In this document: positions 1-8,227 of the stretch, piece by piece
How positions within the stretch are numbered: position 1 is the first letter of the stretch
Layout of the letters: each line of letters opens with the position of its first letter
NCBI RefSeq assembly: GCF_003061025.1
Contig: NZ_QAIL01000115.1
Location: 1-43,268, forward strand
Reading direction: 5' to 3'
Source of the DNA: Pedobacter sp. HMWF019
GTDB taxonomy: Bacteria > Bacteroidota > Bacteroidia > Sphingobacteriales > Sphingobacteriaceae
Length of the DNA stretch: 43,268 nt
Notes under the pieces: generated by a model
What the model was told of the DNA's origin: nothing
What the model saw: the letters and a program-made list of their open reading frames with translations, nothing else
Databases searched by the model: none
Program-made: the position numbers and the translations under genes

Positions 1-250
1 GATTTAGGCTGATGCCGTCTTCTATAGCCTCAAAGCAGTCTCTTTTAAATTTAGAAAGTAAAATGACTTTATTATAATTATGGAAACTGTCTACAATTTC
101 ATCTGCAAGTCTTACAAAGCCATAAATAGAATAAATAGGTTGGCGAAGTCTTTCGTTTAAAAAATAGATACCTAATGAAAAACTTGTACTGTAACGCTTG
201 GTAATCATTTCGCTGCATTGTGCTGATAACTTGTCAAATATTTCTTTCAT
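1..250 (-). CDS. crtB: Phytoene synthase, N-terminal part (cut by window edge)
   Basis: The reverse strand from position 250 reads MKEIFDKLSAQCSEMITKRY and stays open to the window edge (about 83 residues). The segment YGFVRLADEIVDSFH contains DEIVD, the first Asp-rich motif of squalene/phytoene synthases, which bind Mg-diphosphate. The family condenses two geranylgeranyl diphosphates to phytoene, the first committed carotenoid step. The ATG lies 2 nt after the crtI stop, so the two are almost certainly co-transcribed and translationally coupled. The C-terminal two thirds lie outside the window. Squalene synthase-like HpnC/D is the main alternative, but the crtI neighbour argues for CrtB. Confidence 0.88.
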   Translation of the reverse strand, partial: MKEIFDKLSAQCSEMITKRYSTSFSLGIYFLNERLRQPIYSIYGFVRLADEIVDSFHNYNKVILLSKFKRDCFEAIEDGISLN

Positions 251-252
251 AA

Positions 253-1752
253 TTATTGATTTAGGTACTTTATAAGTTGTTGTGCTGCTACATTTCCGGA
301 AATGATTGACGGGGGAACACCAGGGCCGGGTACGGTAAGCTGCCCGGCATAAAAAAGGTTGCTTATTTTTTTGTTTTTTAAGGAAGGTTTTAGATTTGCG
401 GTTTGCATCAGGGTATTGGCCAATCCATAAGCATTTCCTTTATAAGAATTATAATCAGCAATGAAATCACTTACACAATAACTCTTTTTATAATCCAGGT
501 GTTCCCGTATGGAAGTTCCTGTATATGCTTCCAGTCTATCCATAATCAACCGGAAATATCGCTCCCGGACTGTTTCAGGATCTTTTACATCTGGGGCAAG
601 CGGCATTAAAATGAACAGGTTCTCGTGGCCCTTTGGTGCAACTGTAGGATCAGTGATACTTGGGCAGCACACATAGAACAGGGGGTTTGAAGGCCATTGT
701 GCATCTTTATATATTTCGTGAGAATGTTGTTTTAAATCTTCGTCAAAGAATAGGGTATGATGGTTTAAGCGATCTACTTTTGTATTTACTCCAAGGTAGA
801 AGATGAGACAGGAGGGCGCAAGGATTCTGTTTTTCCAATATTGCTCTGAATAATTTCTGTGCGGCTGGCTGAGCAATTTTTCTTCTATATGATGGTAATC
901 GGCTGCAGCAATAACACCATCATAGACTTTGGCACCCTTTTCATAACTCAGTTTTACAATGTGTTTTCCTTCTACCTCTAGTGCGGTTACAGCTGTACCG
1001 GTGTGAAATTGGACGCCTTGCTTTTCTGCAACAGTTTTCATAGCCTGAATCACTTTTCCAAAACCACCCTTTGGATACCAGGTGCCTAGTTTTAGGCCAG
1101 CATAGTTCATCAAACTGTATAAAGCAGGTGTATCTTCAGGCATAGCACCAAGAAACAACACCGGGAATTCCATCAATGCGATAAGTCTGGGATCTTTGAA
1201 GTGTTTTTTTACATGTGAACTGAAAGAAGTAAATACCTGCAATTTAAACAGGCCTTTGATGAAGTCTATGTCTGCAAATTCAAATATAGATAGCCCTGGT
1301 TTATAGACTAGTTTTTCCATGCCTATTTTATATTTATATTCTGCTTCGGCCAAAAATTTCTTCAAATTTTCTGCGCTTCCGCTTTCAATAGATTCAAATA
1401 ACTGACACAATTCCTCAAAATTGGCAGGAATATTCAATACATCGGTAGTACTGAAAACAACACTGAAACCTGGATCTAGTAATTGTAGTTCATAGAAATC
1501 TTCTGCTTTATAACCGAAATCATTGAAAAACTTTTCAAATACTTCGGACATCCAATACCAGCTTGGCCCCATGTCGAAAACGTAGCCATTATCTGTTATA
1601 AGTTGGCGGGCCCTGCCTCCGATTTCGGCGTTTTTTTCGTAAACATCTACATGGTAACCTTGTTTTGCCAGGTAAGCTGCAGCGCTTATTCCGGCAAAAC
1701 CAGAACCTATAACAGCAATTTGTAAGGTTTTTTGAGTTAAATTATTTAGCAT
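253..1752 (-). CDS. crtI: Phytoene desaturase (CrtI-type FAD oxidoreductase)
   Basis: This 499-residue protein is the usual CrtI length. The N-terminus carries the dinucleotide-binding fold IAVIGSGFAGISAAAYLAK followed by YEKNAEIGGRAR. The C-terminal signature is NLFYAGQLTVPGPGVPPS, where CrtI proteins have GQxTxPGxGVPxxxxSG. The family desaturates phytoene stepwise to lycopene or neurosporene at the inner membrane using FAD. It is the first gene of the crtI-crtB transcript and faces the divergent SDR/TspO-like pair. Diapophytoene desaturase (CrtN) or a carotenoid ketolase homologue is possible, but the adjacent phytoene synthase favours CrtI. Confidence 0.93.
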   Translation of the reverse strand: MLNNLTQKTLQIAVIGSGFAGISAAAYLAKQGYHVDVYEKNAEIGGRARQLITDNGYVFDMGPSWYWMSEVFEKFFNDFGYKAEDFYELQLLDPGFSVVFSTTDVLNIPANFEELCQLFESIESGSAENLKKFLAEAEYKYKIGMEKLVYKPGLSIFEFADIDFIKGLFKLQVFTSFSSHVKKHFKDPRLIALMEFPVLFLGAMPEDTPALYSLMNYAGLKLGTWYPKGGFGKVIQAMKTVAEKQGVQFHTGTAVTALEVEGKHIVKLSYEKGAKVYDGVIAAADYHHIEEKLLSQPHRNYSEQYWKNRILAPSCLIFYLGVNTKVDRLNHHTLFFDEDLKQHSHEIYKDAQWPSNPLFYVCCPSITDPTVAPKGHENLFILMPLAPDVKDPETVRERYFRLIMDRLEAYTGTSIREHLDYKKSYCVSDFIADYNSYKGNAYGLANTLMQTANLKPSLKNKKISNLFYAGQLTVPGPGVPPSIISGNVAAQQLIKYLNQ

Positions 1753-1798
1753 CCAGGATGTTGATTTATTATGTTGTGTTAAATCAAATGTTTATTAA

Positions 1799-1831
1799 TA
1801 CAAATATATACTAATATAGTTTAGATTTGTA
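1799..1831. promoter_or_regulatory. Divergent carotenoid-locus promoter region with inverted repeat
   Basis: The 245-nt gap between crtI and the SDR gene holds two back-to-back matches to the Bacteroidetes -7 element TAnnTTTG: TATATTTG on the minus strand (complement of 1801-1808) and TAGATTTG on the plus strand (1822-1829). Both are embedded in an inverted repeat, TACAAAT (1799-1805) and ATTTGTA (1825-1831). Neither has a clear TTG at -33, which fits activator dependence or an alternative sigma factor. The promoter assignment is inferred. The plus-strand leader would be about 160 nt. No other feature is visible in the rest of the gap. Confidence 0.45.
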
Positions 1832-1997
1832 CTATTGTGCAGTGTATCCTATAACTAAATTTGAGATTAGAAGGAAAATAAAGCATTAATGGTATTGTAA
1901 TGTATTTAAAGACAGTCTTATTAATGATGAAAAACAATCTGCGAAGCAAGCATGAGTATTAAAAATAACATAGAAAATACGAATAATTAATAATCCA

Positions 1998-3467
1998 ATG
2001 AAAATACTGCTAACGGGTTCAACCGGTTATATTGCTCAACGTTTGCTTCCGGTTTTACTTGAGCACAAGCATCAGGTAGTTTGTTGTGTCCGGAATAGAA
2101 ATCGCTTTGATACAGAAAAATTTGCAGAATTTGATTTGGAAGTAATTGAGGTGGATTTTTTGAAAAAAGAAAGCCTTGCTCATATACCTGCAGATATAGA
2201 TGTGGCATACTACCTTATGCACTCTATGTCGTCTGAAAAAAATGACTTTTCTCAGGCGGAACTGTTAACCGCAATTAATTTTAAGCATTCTGTAGAGCAG
2301 ACGAATGCAAAACAAGTTGTTTTTTTAAGCGGAATCGTTAACAGTGAAAATTTGTCTAAACATTTACTTTCCCGTCTAAATGTAGAAGAAACGTTAAAAT
2401 CGGATGGTTATGCGCTAACGACTTTACGAGGAGGTATTATTGTAGGCTCTGGGAGTGCCAGCTTTGAAATTATCAGGGATATTATAGAAAAGCTTCCAGT
2501 AATGATTGCACCAAAGTGGCTTAACACACGTTGCCAGCCAATTGGTATTCGTGATGTGCTGCATTTTCTTGAAGGAGTTTTAATGAAAGATTATGCTTTA
2601 AATAAGGCTTTTGATATCGGGGGGCCAGAGGTCATTACCTATAAAAATATGCTTCTGCGGTTTGCTAAAGTTAGAGGTCTTAAACGCAAGATCTTTATTG
2701 TTCCTGTAATGACTCCAAAACTATCTTCCTACTGGCTTTATTTCGTGACTTCCACATCTTATCCATTAGCAAGTAATTTAGTGGAGAGTATGAAGGTTGA
2801 TGTTATAGCTAAGCCCAATCAGCTACAGGAAAAATTAGGCATTGAAACCATGACCTATGAAGAGTCAATAAGACTGGCATTTGGAAAAATTGAGCAAAAT
2901 CAGGTGATATCCAGTTGGAGGGATGCTATGAATAATGATGCTTATCCAGATAGATTTAAAAAACTGATTGAGGTTCCTCAGGAAGGATGTTTTAAAGATG
3001 TGCGTTCCATGAAAGTAGATGATCCTGAAAGAGTACTACATAACATCTGGTCTATCGGGGGGGCAACAGGCTGGTATTATGCAAACTGGCTTTGGGACAT
3101 CAGGGGGTTTTTAGATAAACTGTTTGGTGGCGTAGGCCTCCAAAGGGGAAGAACAAATTCTGACCGCCTGTCTGCAGGGAGTGTAATTGATTTTTGGAGG
3201 GTGATTCTTGCGGATAGACAAAATCGTAGGTTGTTGTTGTACGCAGAAATGAAGTTGCCTGGAGAGGCCTGGTTGGAATTTAAAATAGATAAGGAAGACA
3301 TATTTATACAAACCGCGACTTTTCGTCCGCTAGGCATAGCAGGCAGATTATACTGGTATTCTGTTTTGCCCTTTCATGCTTTTATTTTTAAGGGAATGCT
3401 GAAGAATATAGCTCGCTATAATCAATTAAAAAAAACATTGAACGATGAAAATTTAAATATACCCTAA
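1998..3467 (+). CDS. SDR-family NAD(P)-binding protein with C-terminal DUF2867 domain
   Basis: This 489-residue protein starts MKILLTGSTGYIAQRLLPVL, a Rossmann nucleotide-binding loop of the atypical SDR type (GxxGxxG). It continues with AYYLMHSM and TLRGGIIVGSGSASFEII, typical of NmrA/UbiB-like SDRs. Roughly residues 330-480 (WSIGGATGWYYANWLWDIRG, then LPGEAWLEF) match the DUF2867 domain that follows such Rossmann domains in Bacteroidota. The substrate is not known. It is co-directional with the TspO-like gene 12 nt downstream and divergent from crtIB. This arrangement suggests membership of the same pigment or light-response regulon, which is inference. Confidence 0.8.
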   Translation: MKILLTGSTGYIAQRLLPVLLEHKHQVVCCVRNRNRFDTEKFAEFDLEVIEVDFLKKESLAHIPADIDVAYYLMHSMSSEKNDFSQAELLTAINFKHSVEQTNAKQVVFLSGIVNSENLSKHLLSRLNVEETLKSDGYALTTLRGGIIVGSGSASFEIIRDIIEKLPVMIAPKWLNTRCQPIGIRDVLHFLEGVLMKDYALNKAFDIGGPEVITYKNMLLRFAKVRGLKRKIFIVPVMTPKLSSYWLYFVTSTSYPLASNLVESMKVDVIAKPNQLQEKLGIETMTYEESIRLAFGKIEQNQVISSWRDAMNNDAYPDRFKKLIEVPQEGCFKDVRSMKVDDPERVLHNIWSIGGATGWYYANWLWDIRGFLDKLFGGVGLQRGRTNSDRLSAGSVIDFWRVILADRQNRRLLLYAEMKLPGEAWLEFKIDKEDIFIQTATFRPLGIAGRLYWYSVLPFHAFIFKGMLKNIARYNQLKKTLNDENLNIP

Positions 3468-3479
3468 TCTGTACATTCT

Positions 3480-4262
3480 ATGAAAAAGATACTCGCCTTT
3501 GCTAACACCGCCGCTTTAATTCTCACTATTTTGGTCAATTATATTTCAAATGCCGGAATGCTGAATGGCAATACCATGAAAAAGATTTCTGATAAATATT
3601 TCAATTATTTTACCCCGGCAGGTTATGCCTTTTCCATATGGGGACTTATTTATCTTGGTTTATTGAGTTTCGTCTTTTATTCTGTGCGCAGTCTTGCTAA
3701 AAATAAGGACGAGAACTCGGTACTTTTGAAGATTGGGTGGTGGTTTGTACTTTCCTGTTGTGCAAATTCTCTTTGGGTGGTTGCTTGGCTGTCTGACTAT
3801 ACAGGTTCTTCGGTTCTCTTAATGGGGGTTTTATTGATCTGTCTGCTAAAAATTATTGTGAATACACGTATGGAACTGGATGCTCATCCTTTTAAGATGT
3901 ACCTTTTTGTATTTTGGCCATTTGCGTTATATTCCGGATGGATTTCTGTTGCCTTAATTGCTAACATTGCAGCTTTCCTTACCAAAATACATTGGAGCGG
4001 CTGGGGAATTTCCAGTGTTACCTGGACGATGATTATGATCTGTGTCGCGGGACTGATTAATATATTCATGATCAGGGTGCGCAATCTTCGAGAATATGGA
4101 ATAGTTGGGATTTGGGCACTTGTAGCCATTGCTGTGTCTAATAAGCATGCAAGTGGCAGTATAGGTGTTGTCTATACTTGCTACACCGTGGCAACTGTTT
4201 TATTGATTTTTATAGTAATTAGTGGTCTGAAAAATCGGAACAGTTCGTTGGAAAAGATGTAA
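3480..4262 (+). CDS. TspO/MBR-like tryptophan-rich membrane protein
   Basis: The 260-residue protein is strongly hydrophobic, with about seven membrane spans. It contains FTPAGYAFSIWGLIYLGL near residues 44-61, WFVLSCCANSLWVVAWL, and LYSGWISVALIANIAAFL near residue 150. These Pro/Trp-rich helices resemble the TspO/MBR family, though the protein is longer than the usual 160 residues, as in the extended 'tryptophan-rich sensory protein' group. TspO proteins bind porphyrins and, in some bacteria, modulate pigment gene expression. The link to the carotenoid genes is by position only. It starts 12 nt after the SDR stop and ends before a hairpin shared with nrdF. Confidence 0.75.
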   Translation: MKKILAFANTAALILTILVNYISNAGMLNGNTMKKISDKYFNYFTPAGYAFSIWGLIYLGLLSFVFYSVRSLAKNKDENSVLLKIGWWFVLSCCANSLWVVAWLSDYTGSSVLLMGVLLICLLKIIVNTRMELDAHPFKMYLFVFWPFALYSGWISVALIANIAAFLTKIHWSGWGISSVTWTMIMICVAGLINIFMIRVRNLREYGIVGIWALVAIAVSNKHASGSIGVVYTCYTVATVLLIFIVISGLKNRNSSLEKM

Positions 4263-4300
4263 GGACGGGTTATGATTATCAGAGGTTTTACTAGAAAAGA

Positions 4301-4332
4301 AAGGTCATTCTCATGAAGATGACCTTCCTTTT
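4301..4332. terminator. Bidirectional terminator between TspO-like gene and nrdF
   Basis: AAGGTCAT (4301-4308) pairs with ATGACCTT (4319-4326) around a 10-nt loop and is followed by CCTTTTTT on the plus strand. It lies 39 nt past the plus-strand stop and 6 nt before the nrdF stop on the minus strand. The genes converge here, so it probably serves mainly the plus-strand transcript. Confidence 0.7.
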
Positions 4333-5325
4333 TTAAATGGATAAAAAGTCATCCTCCAGATCCAATACGAAATCTTCATCACGCAGATGAGTTACTTCCA
4401 TGGATTTCTCATAGTTGGTTGATTTCTTGGAGAAAAAATCATGCTGTGTAGTCTCCAGATTTAAACCGTTCAATACAATAGGGTTCACCTCCTTAACTTC
4501 GAATATTTCTTCAAAACCGAGGTTCATAAGTGCTTTATTGGCATTGTATCGTACATATTCTTTTACCTCTGCGGTAAGCCCTATATCCGTATAAACCTCT
4601 TCGGTATATTTAAGCTCGTTTTCGTAGAGTTCATGCAACAGATTGATCAGTCTGTCTTTTACTTTTTCCGGGTTTGGAAGAGTCTTATAAATATCTTGTG
4701 CCAGAAGACCGACAAATACACCATGTATGGATTCGTCGGCTACAATTTTTTTGATGATGTCTGCACTGGCCACCATTTCACCCTGTCCACACAACCATAG
4801 CGGCATAAAAAATCCACTATAGAATAAAAACGATTCCAGCAATACGGAAGCACCCAGTGCCATATAGAGGTCTTCTGTATTAACTTGCTTTTTATCAAGA
4901 CTGCGGTAGTATTGATCTATCGTAGCAGCCTTAAATTGTAAGTGTTTGTTGGAATGGACCCAGTCAAACAATTCATTGATTTCCTGAGTGGTGGTTACCG
5001 TTGTAAAAATAGTGGAATAGGATTTGGCGTGGATCGCTTCCATCATGCACATAAAAGAAAGTACGGCTTTATTTTGAAGGGAATCAATATGGTCAAGAAT
5101 CTTAGGCATGCCGGTATGGCTCTGTAAAGTGTCCAGTAAGGTTAGGCCACCCAGAGCTTTTTTGTAGGCTTCCTGGATTTCGGGACTCAGGCCTTTCCAG
5201 CTATCAATGTCTTTAGAAGGAATGTACTCGGTATCTACCCAGAACTGCCTGATGTTTTGTTCCCAGAACATAGCGGTATAATCATTTTCTGGTGTGTTCC
5301 AGTTTACGGCTTTAAATTGTGTCAT
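4333..5325 (-). CDS. nrdF: Class Ib ribonucleotide reductase, small (radical) subunit
   Basis: This 330-residue R2 protein provides the tyrosyl radical used by NrdE to reduce ribonucleoside diphosphates. Metal ligands by position are D65 (LTLLDTLQ), E96 and H99 (MMEAIHAKSY), E164 (LLESFLFYSG), E198 and H201 (DESIHGVF). The radical tyrosine is Y103 in HAKSYSTIF. The length and the HAKSYS and FYSGF motifs are those of NrdF rather than class Ia NrdB. NrdF can use a dimanganese centre assembled with NrdI, or a diiron centre. It is last in the order nrdH-nrdI-nrdE-nrdF, 12 nt after the nrdE stop. Confidence 0.95.
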   Translation of the reverse strand: MTQFKAVNWNTPENDYTAMFWEQNIRQFWVDTEYIPSKDIDSWKGLSPEIQEAYKKALGGLTLLDTLQSHTGMPKILDHIDSLQNKAVLSFMCMMEAIHAKSYSTIFTTVTTTQEINELFDWVHSNKHLQFKAATIDQYYRSLDKKQVNTEDLYMALGASVLLESFLFYSGFFMPLWLCGQGEMVASADIIKKIVADESIHGVFVGLLAQDIYKTLPNPEKVKDRLINLLHELYENELKYTEEVYTDIGLTAEVKEYVRYNANKALMNLGFEEIFEVKEVNPIVLNGLNLETTQHDFFSKKSTNYEKSMEVTHLRDEDFVLDLEDDFLSI

Positions 5326-5337
5326 TGTATATTGGGA

Positions 5338-7428
5338 TTAAACTGAACAGGAAATGCATTCATCAATAGATGCTTTGCGTGTTCGGGTATAGTATAATGA
5401 TTTAAGTCCCGCTTTGTGGGCATATATATAATATTTAGCCAGATCACGGGTATTGTCTTTTGTATTGGTATGCAGTATGGTGGAGATGCCCTGGTCTACA
5501 TGACGCTGTATAACGGATACCAGACGAAGAACATTTTTCTGATCCATATCATAAGCCGATTTATAGAAAAAATAATTGTCGTTATCCAGATAAGGCATAG
5601 GATAATAAGTGGTGCTGTCTCCGTACTCTCTTACTTCTATGGTGTCTACAACAGGCATAACTGAGGCTGTTGCATTCATGATATAAGAGGTGCTTTGATT
5701 TGGTGCGATGGCCATGCGGTAGGCATGGTATACGCCGTATTGTTGAACATCAGTTTTCAATTGCTCCCATTCAGTTTTGCCAGGAATGGTCATTCCCTGA
5801 AACAGGAGCTTGATCTTTTCTGTTATGGGATGGAACTCTGAATGGGTATATTTTTCAAAGTAACGACCATTCGCATAGTCCGATTTGTCAAACCCTTCAA
5901 AGCTTTGCCCTTTCTCCCGGGCAATTTCCATCGATGCTTTTAAGGAGTAAAAGTTAACCATCATAAAGAACACATTGCAGAAATCAAGCGCTTCTTTACT
6001 TTCGTACATGATGTAATTTTTGGCCAGATAACCGTGCAGGTTCATGGCACCAAGACCTACACTATGAAGTTCTTTATTTGCTTTTTGTACGCTTGGCACC
6101 ATTTCAATATTAGTCATATCTGAAACCACAGTAAGCGAACGCATAGCGGTCTCTACGGTTTCTTTGATTCTTTTATTTTCCATTACCGTAGCAATGTTCA
6201 AAGAACCCAGATTACAGGAAATACCATAACGGATCTGATCTTCTTTACCATAAATATTGATATCGGAGACATCAGATATTTGCATAATTTCGGTACATAG
6301 ATTGGAGAATTTAACGTTACCAAGATCTTGCAAGGCATGCTCTTTGTTCGCATTTCCTTTAAAGAACAGGTAGGGATAGCCACTTTCTTTTTGTGTCTGT
6401 GCAATTTTAACCATCAGATGGCGTGCATTGACCTTTTTCTTTCTGACTTTTGGGTTGCTGATCAACTCGTCATACATTTTATCCATATCCATTTCATCCA
6501 GATAGATGCCATATTGTTGGAAAACGGTATGCGGATAGAAAAGGTAACATATGCCATCCTGAGCAGCAAGATCCATAAATTTGTCTGGGATCACAACGCC
6601 GATAGACAGGGATTTAATCCTTACTTTTTCGTCAATATTGATTTTCTTACAATCCAAAAATTCTTCTATGTCAATATGGAAAATATTAAGGTATACAGCG
6701 CCGGCACCTGGTCTTTGTCCAAGTTGATTGGCATAAGAGAAGGTGTCCTCGAGTATTTTCATAACAGGAAGGATTCCGCTTGAGCGTCCGTCTACGCCTT
6801 TAATCGATTCTCCCCGTCCACGGATTTTTGATACATTAAAGGATACCCCGCCGCCTATAGAGGAGAGTTTCATGGCCGAGTCTATCGCATACCCAATACC
6901 ATTAATATTGTCACCAATTTCGTCTAAAAAGCAGGATACGAGTTCTCCTGAGCGTTTTTTGCCGGCATTTAGAAAAGTAGGCGTGGCAGGTTGATATTCC
7001 TGGTCGATGAGGATTTCAGCATATTTTAAAGCTTGATCTATTTTGCCCTGTGCAAGAAATAAAGAAACAGCCACTACACGATCCTCATATCTTTCCAGAA
7101 ATTTTTCTCCGGAATCGTCGCGCAGCGCGTAACTTTGAAAGAATTTAAAAGCACTCATGAAAGACTGAAAGCGGAATTTTTTTGCGTAGACAAATTCATA
7201 TACGCGCTCGAGTTCTTCAAAAGTATATTGTTCATAAAAATTGATGTAATAATTATTTTCGATCAGATAGTCGATCTTTTCCTTTAACGTGTAAAAGAAT
7301 ACAGTGTTTTTATTGATATAATCCAGAAAATAGGATCTCACTGCATCTTTATCTTTGTCAAGACTAAATTCGTCGTCTTTTTTTATCATGATCTCGTTAT
7401 TGAGCAAGATCCATTTCTTTGTTATCAT
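5338..7428 (-). CDS. nrdE: Class Ib ribonucleotide reductase, large (catalytic) subunit
   Basis: This 696-residue protein lacks the N-terminal ATP-cone of class Ia NrdA, as expected for NrdE. Catalytic residues by position are redox cysteines C166 (ELVSCFLDE) and C405 (GISCNLGSLN), the N376-C378-E380 triad (SNLCTEIM) with the thiyl-radical cysteine, and the C-terminal shuttle pair C691/C694 (CISCSV). It reduces NDPs to dNDPs with electrons from NrdH. The start ATG overlaps the nrdI stop as ATGA. A second Met at residue 14 (MIKKDDEF) could also serve as the start. The gene is central in the nrdHIEF operon. Confidence 0.95.
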   Translation of the reverse strand: MITKKWILLNNEIMIKKDDEFSLDKDKDAVRSYFLDYINKNTVFFYTLKEKIDYLIENNYYINFYEQYTFEELERVYEFVYAKKFRFQSFMSAFKFFQSYALRDDSGEKFLERYEDRVVAVSLFLAQGKIDQALKYAEILIDQEYQPATPTFLNAGKKRSGELVSCFLDEIGDNINGIGYAIDSAMKLSSIGGGVSFNVSKIRGRGESIKGVDGRSSGILPVMKILEDTFSYANQLGQRPGAGAVYLNIFHIDIEEFLDCKKINIDEKVRIKSLSIGVVIPDKFMDLAAQDGICYLFYPHTVFQQYGIYLDEMDMDKMYDELISNPKVRKKKVNARHLMVKIAQTQKESGYPYLFFKGNANKEHALQDLGNVKFSNLCTEIMQISDVSDINIYGKEDQIRYGISCNLGSLNIATVMENKRIKETVETAMRSLTVVSDMTNIEMVPSVQKANKELHSVGLGAMNLHGYLAKNYIMYESKEALDFCNVFFMMVNFYSLKASMEIAREKGQSFEGFDKSDYANGRYFEKYTHSEFHPITEKIKLLFQGMTIPGKTEWEQLKTDVQQYGVYHAYRMAIAPNQSTSYIMNATASVMPVVDTIEVREYGDSTTYYPMPYLDNDNYFFYKSAYDMDQKNVLRLVSVIQRHVDQGISTILHTNTKDNTRDLAKYYIYAHKAGLKSLYYTRTRKASIDECISCSV

Positions 7429-7796
7429 ATGTCTTGGTTTAGGAGATGAATTAATTTTTGAACGTCTGGTTGCGTACCGGAGAGTTCAAATTGCAGCAGG
7501 ATGGGCAAGTGATAGGCCGCTGCAATCTTTTCTGCTGCTTTGGCAAAGTTAGCGCCCCAATTTCTGTTGCCGCTTGAAGATACCGTCATGATGTATTTCG
7601 CATGACGTTTTAAGAAATCAACAGTTCTTTCTGGCACTTCACCTATTTGAGTGGTATAGGTAACCAGATGTCCGGGCTTTTTAATTTCTAAATCGTCTGT
7701 AATGCGTACAATATCCCATCCAGTTACTACTTTTATTTTGTTTACAAAACGTTCTACATTGCCTGTTTTACTGTCGTAATAAATTAGTGGAGCCAT
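7425..7796 (-). CDS. nrdI: Flavodoxin-like RNR maturation protein NrdI
   Basis: The protein begins MAPLIYYDSKTGNVERFVNK, the FMN-binding loop typical of NrdI, and contains VSSSGNRNWGANFAKAAEKI (SSGNRNWGxxF). NrdI supplies superoxide or hydroperoxide to NrdF to build the Mn(III)2-tyrosyl radical cofactor. The start chosen is the ATG at 7796, because the preceding in-frame codon at 7799 is GTG. It overlaps nrdE by 4 nt (ATGA) and follows the nrdH stop by 13 nt. The predicted length of 123 residues is normal for the family. Confidence 0.93.
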   Translation of the reverse strand: MAPLIYYDSKTGNVERFVNKIKVVTGWDIVRITDDLEIKKPGHLVTYTTQIGEVPERTVDFLKRHAKYIMTVSSSGNRNWGANFAKAAEKIAAAYHLPILLQFELSGTQPDVQKLIHLLNQDI

Positions 7797-7809
7797 CACA
7801 TTACCGTAT

Positions 7810-8046
7810 TTAAATTGCGGTTAAAGCAGATAATTCCTCTGGTTTAAAACCAATGATCCTTTGTATTTCTTCTTCTTTTTCCAGTACGATAACCGTTGGT
7901 ACCGAGTGTACTTTATATTTTACAGCTGTTTCCGGTTGATCAAACGGGTTGATCGTTTCGTAATGAATACCTTTTTGATTGAGGTATTGAGATACCATTG
8001 TGCATGGCGCACAATCATTCTTTTCAAATTTCAAGATTCTTTTCAT
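7810..8046 (-). CDS. nrdH: NrdH-like redoxin for class Ib RNR
   Basis: This 78-residue thioredoxin-fold protein has the active site C12-A-P-C15 (FEKNDCAPCTMVSQYLNQKG) and the cis-proline segment VHSVPTVIV. It is the expected electron donor to NrdE. The C-A-P-C active site is more thioredoxin-like than the CxQC seen in enterobacterial NrdH, so it may accept electrons from thioredoxin reductase. It is the first gene of the operon and carries the palindromic operator 58-80 nt upstream of its start. Confidence 0.88.
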   Translation of the reverse strand: MKRILKFEKNDCAPCTMVSQYLNQKGIHYETINPFDQPETAVKYKVHSVPTVIVLEKEEEIQRIIGFKPEELSALTAI

Positions 8047-8089
8047 CGTAGACTGTTTAAATTATCAAATGCCCTTTCCGGAACTCTTT

Positions 8090-8126
8090 CAAATCTCTTT
8101 CTTTTGTTAAGAATCTTTCTAAATAG
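8090..8126 (-). promoter_or_regulatory. nrdHIEF promoter with palindromic operator
   Basis: On the minus strand the imperfect palindrome (arms TATTTAGAA and TTCTTAA around AGA) lies at 8104-8126. It shares the 19-mer TTAAGAATCTTTCTAAATA (plus-strand sense, 8107-8125) exactly with the region upstream of the neighbouring acyl-CoA dehydrogenase. Nine nt downstream comes GAGATTTG (8090-8097), a degenerate -7 box. No TTG is visible at -33, and the operator covers that region. A repressor, possibly metal-dependent, would block polymerase here. That role is inferred. Confidence 0.65.
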
Positions 8127-8227
8127 TTGTCCACATTACTCAGTCAATCATTCAAAATTTCTGATAAATTCGATCAAAAAAAAATATAAGATATTAGATT
8201 ACTGGGTAAAAGAAACATAAACCGATG

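Noticed and set aside
6328..6994. Plus-strand reading frames of up to 151 codons inside nrdE
   Set aside because: Antisense shadows of a strongly conserved gene, without a start context or domain.
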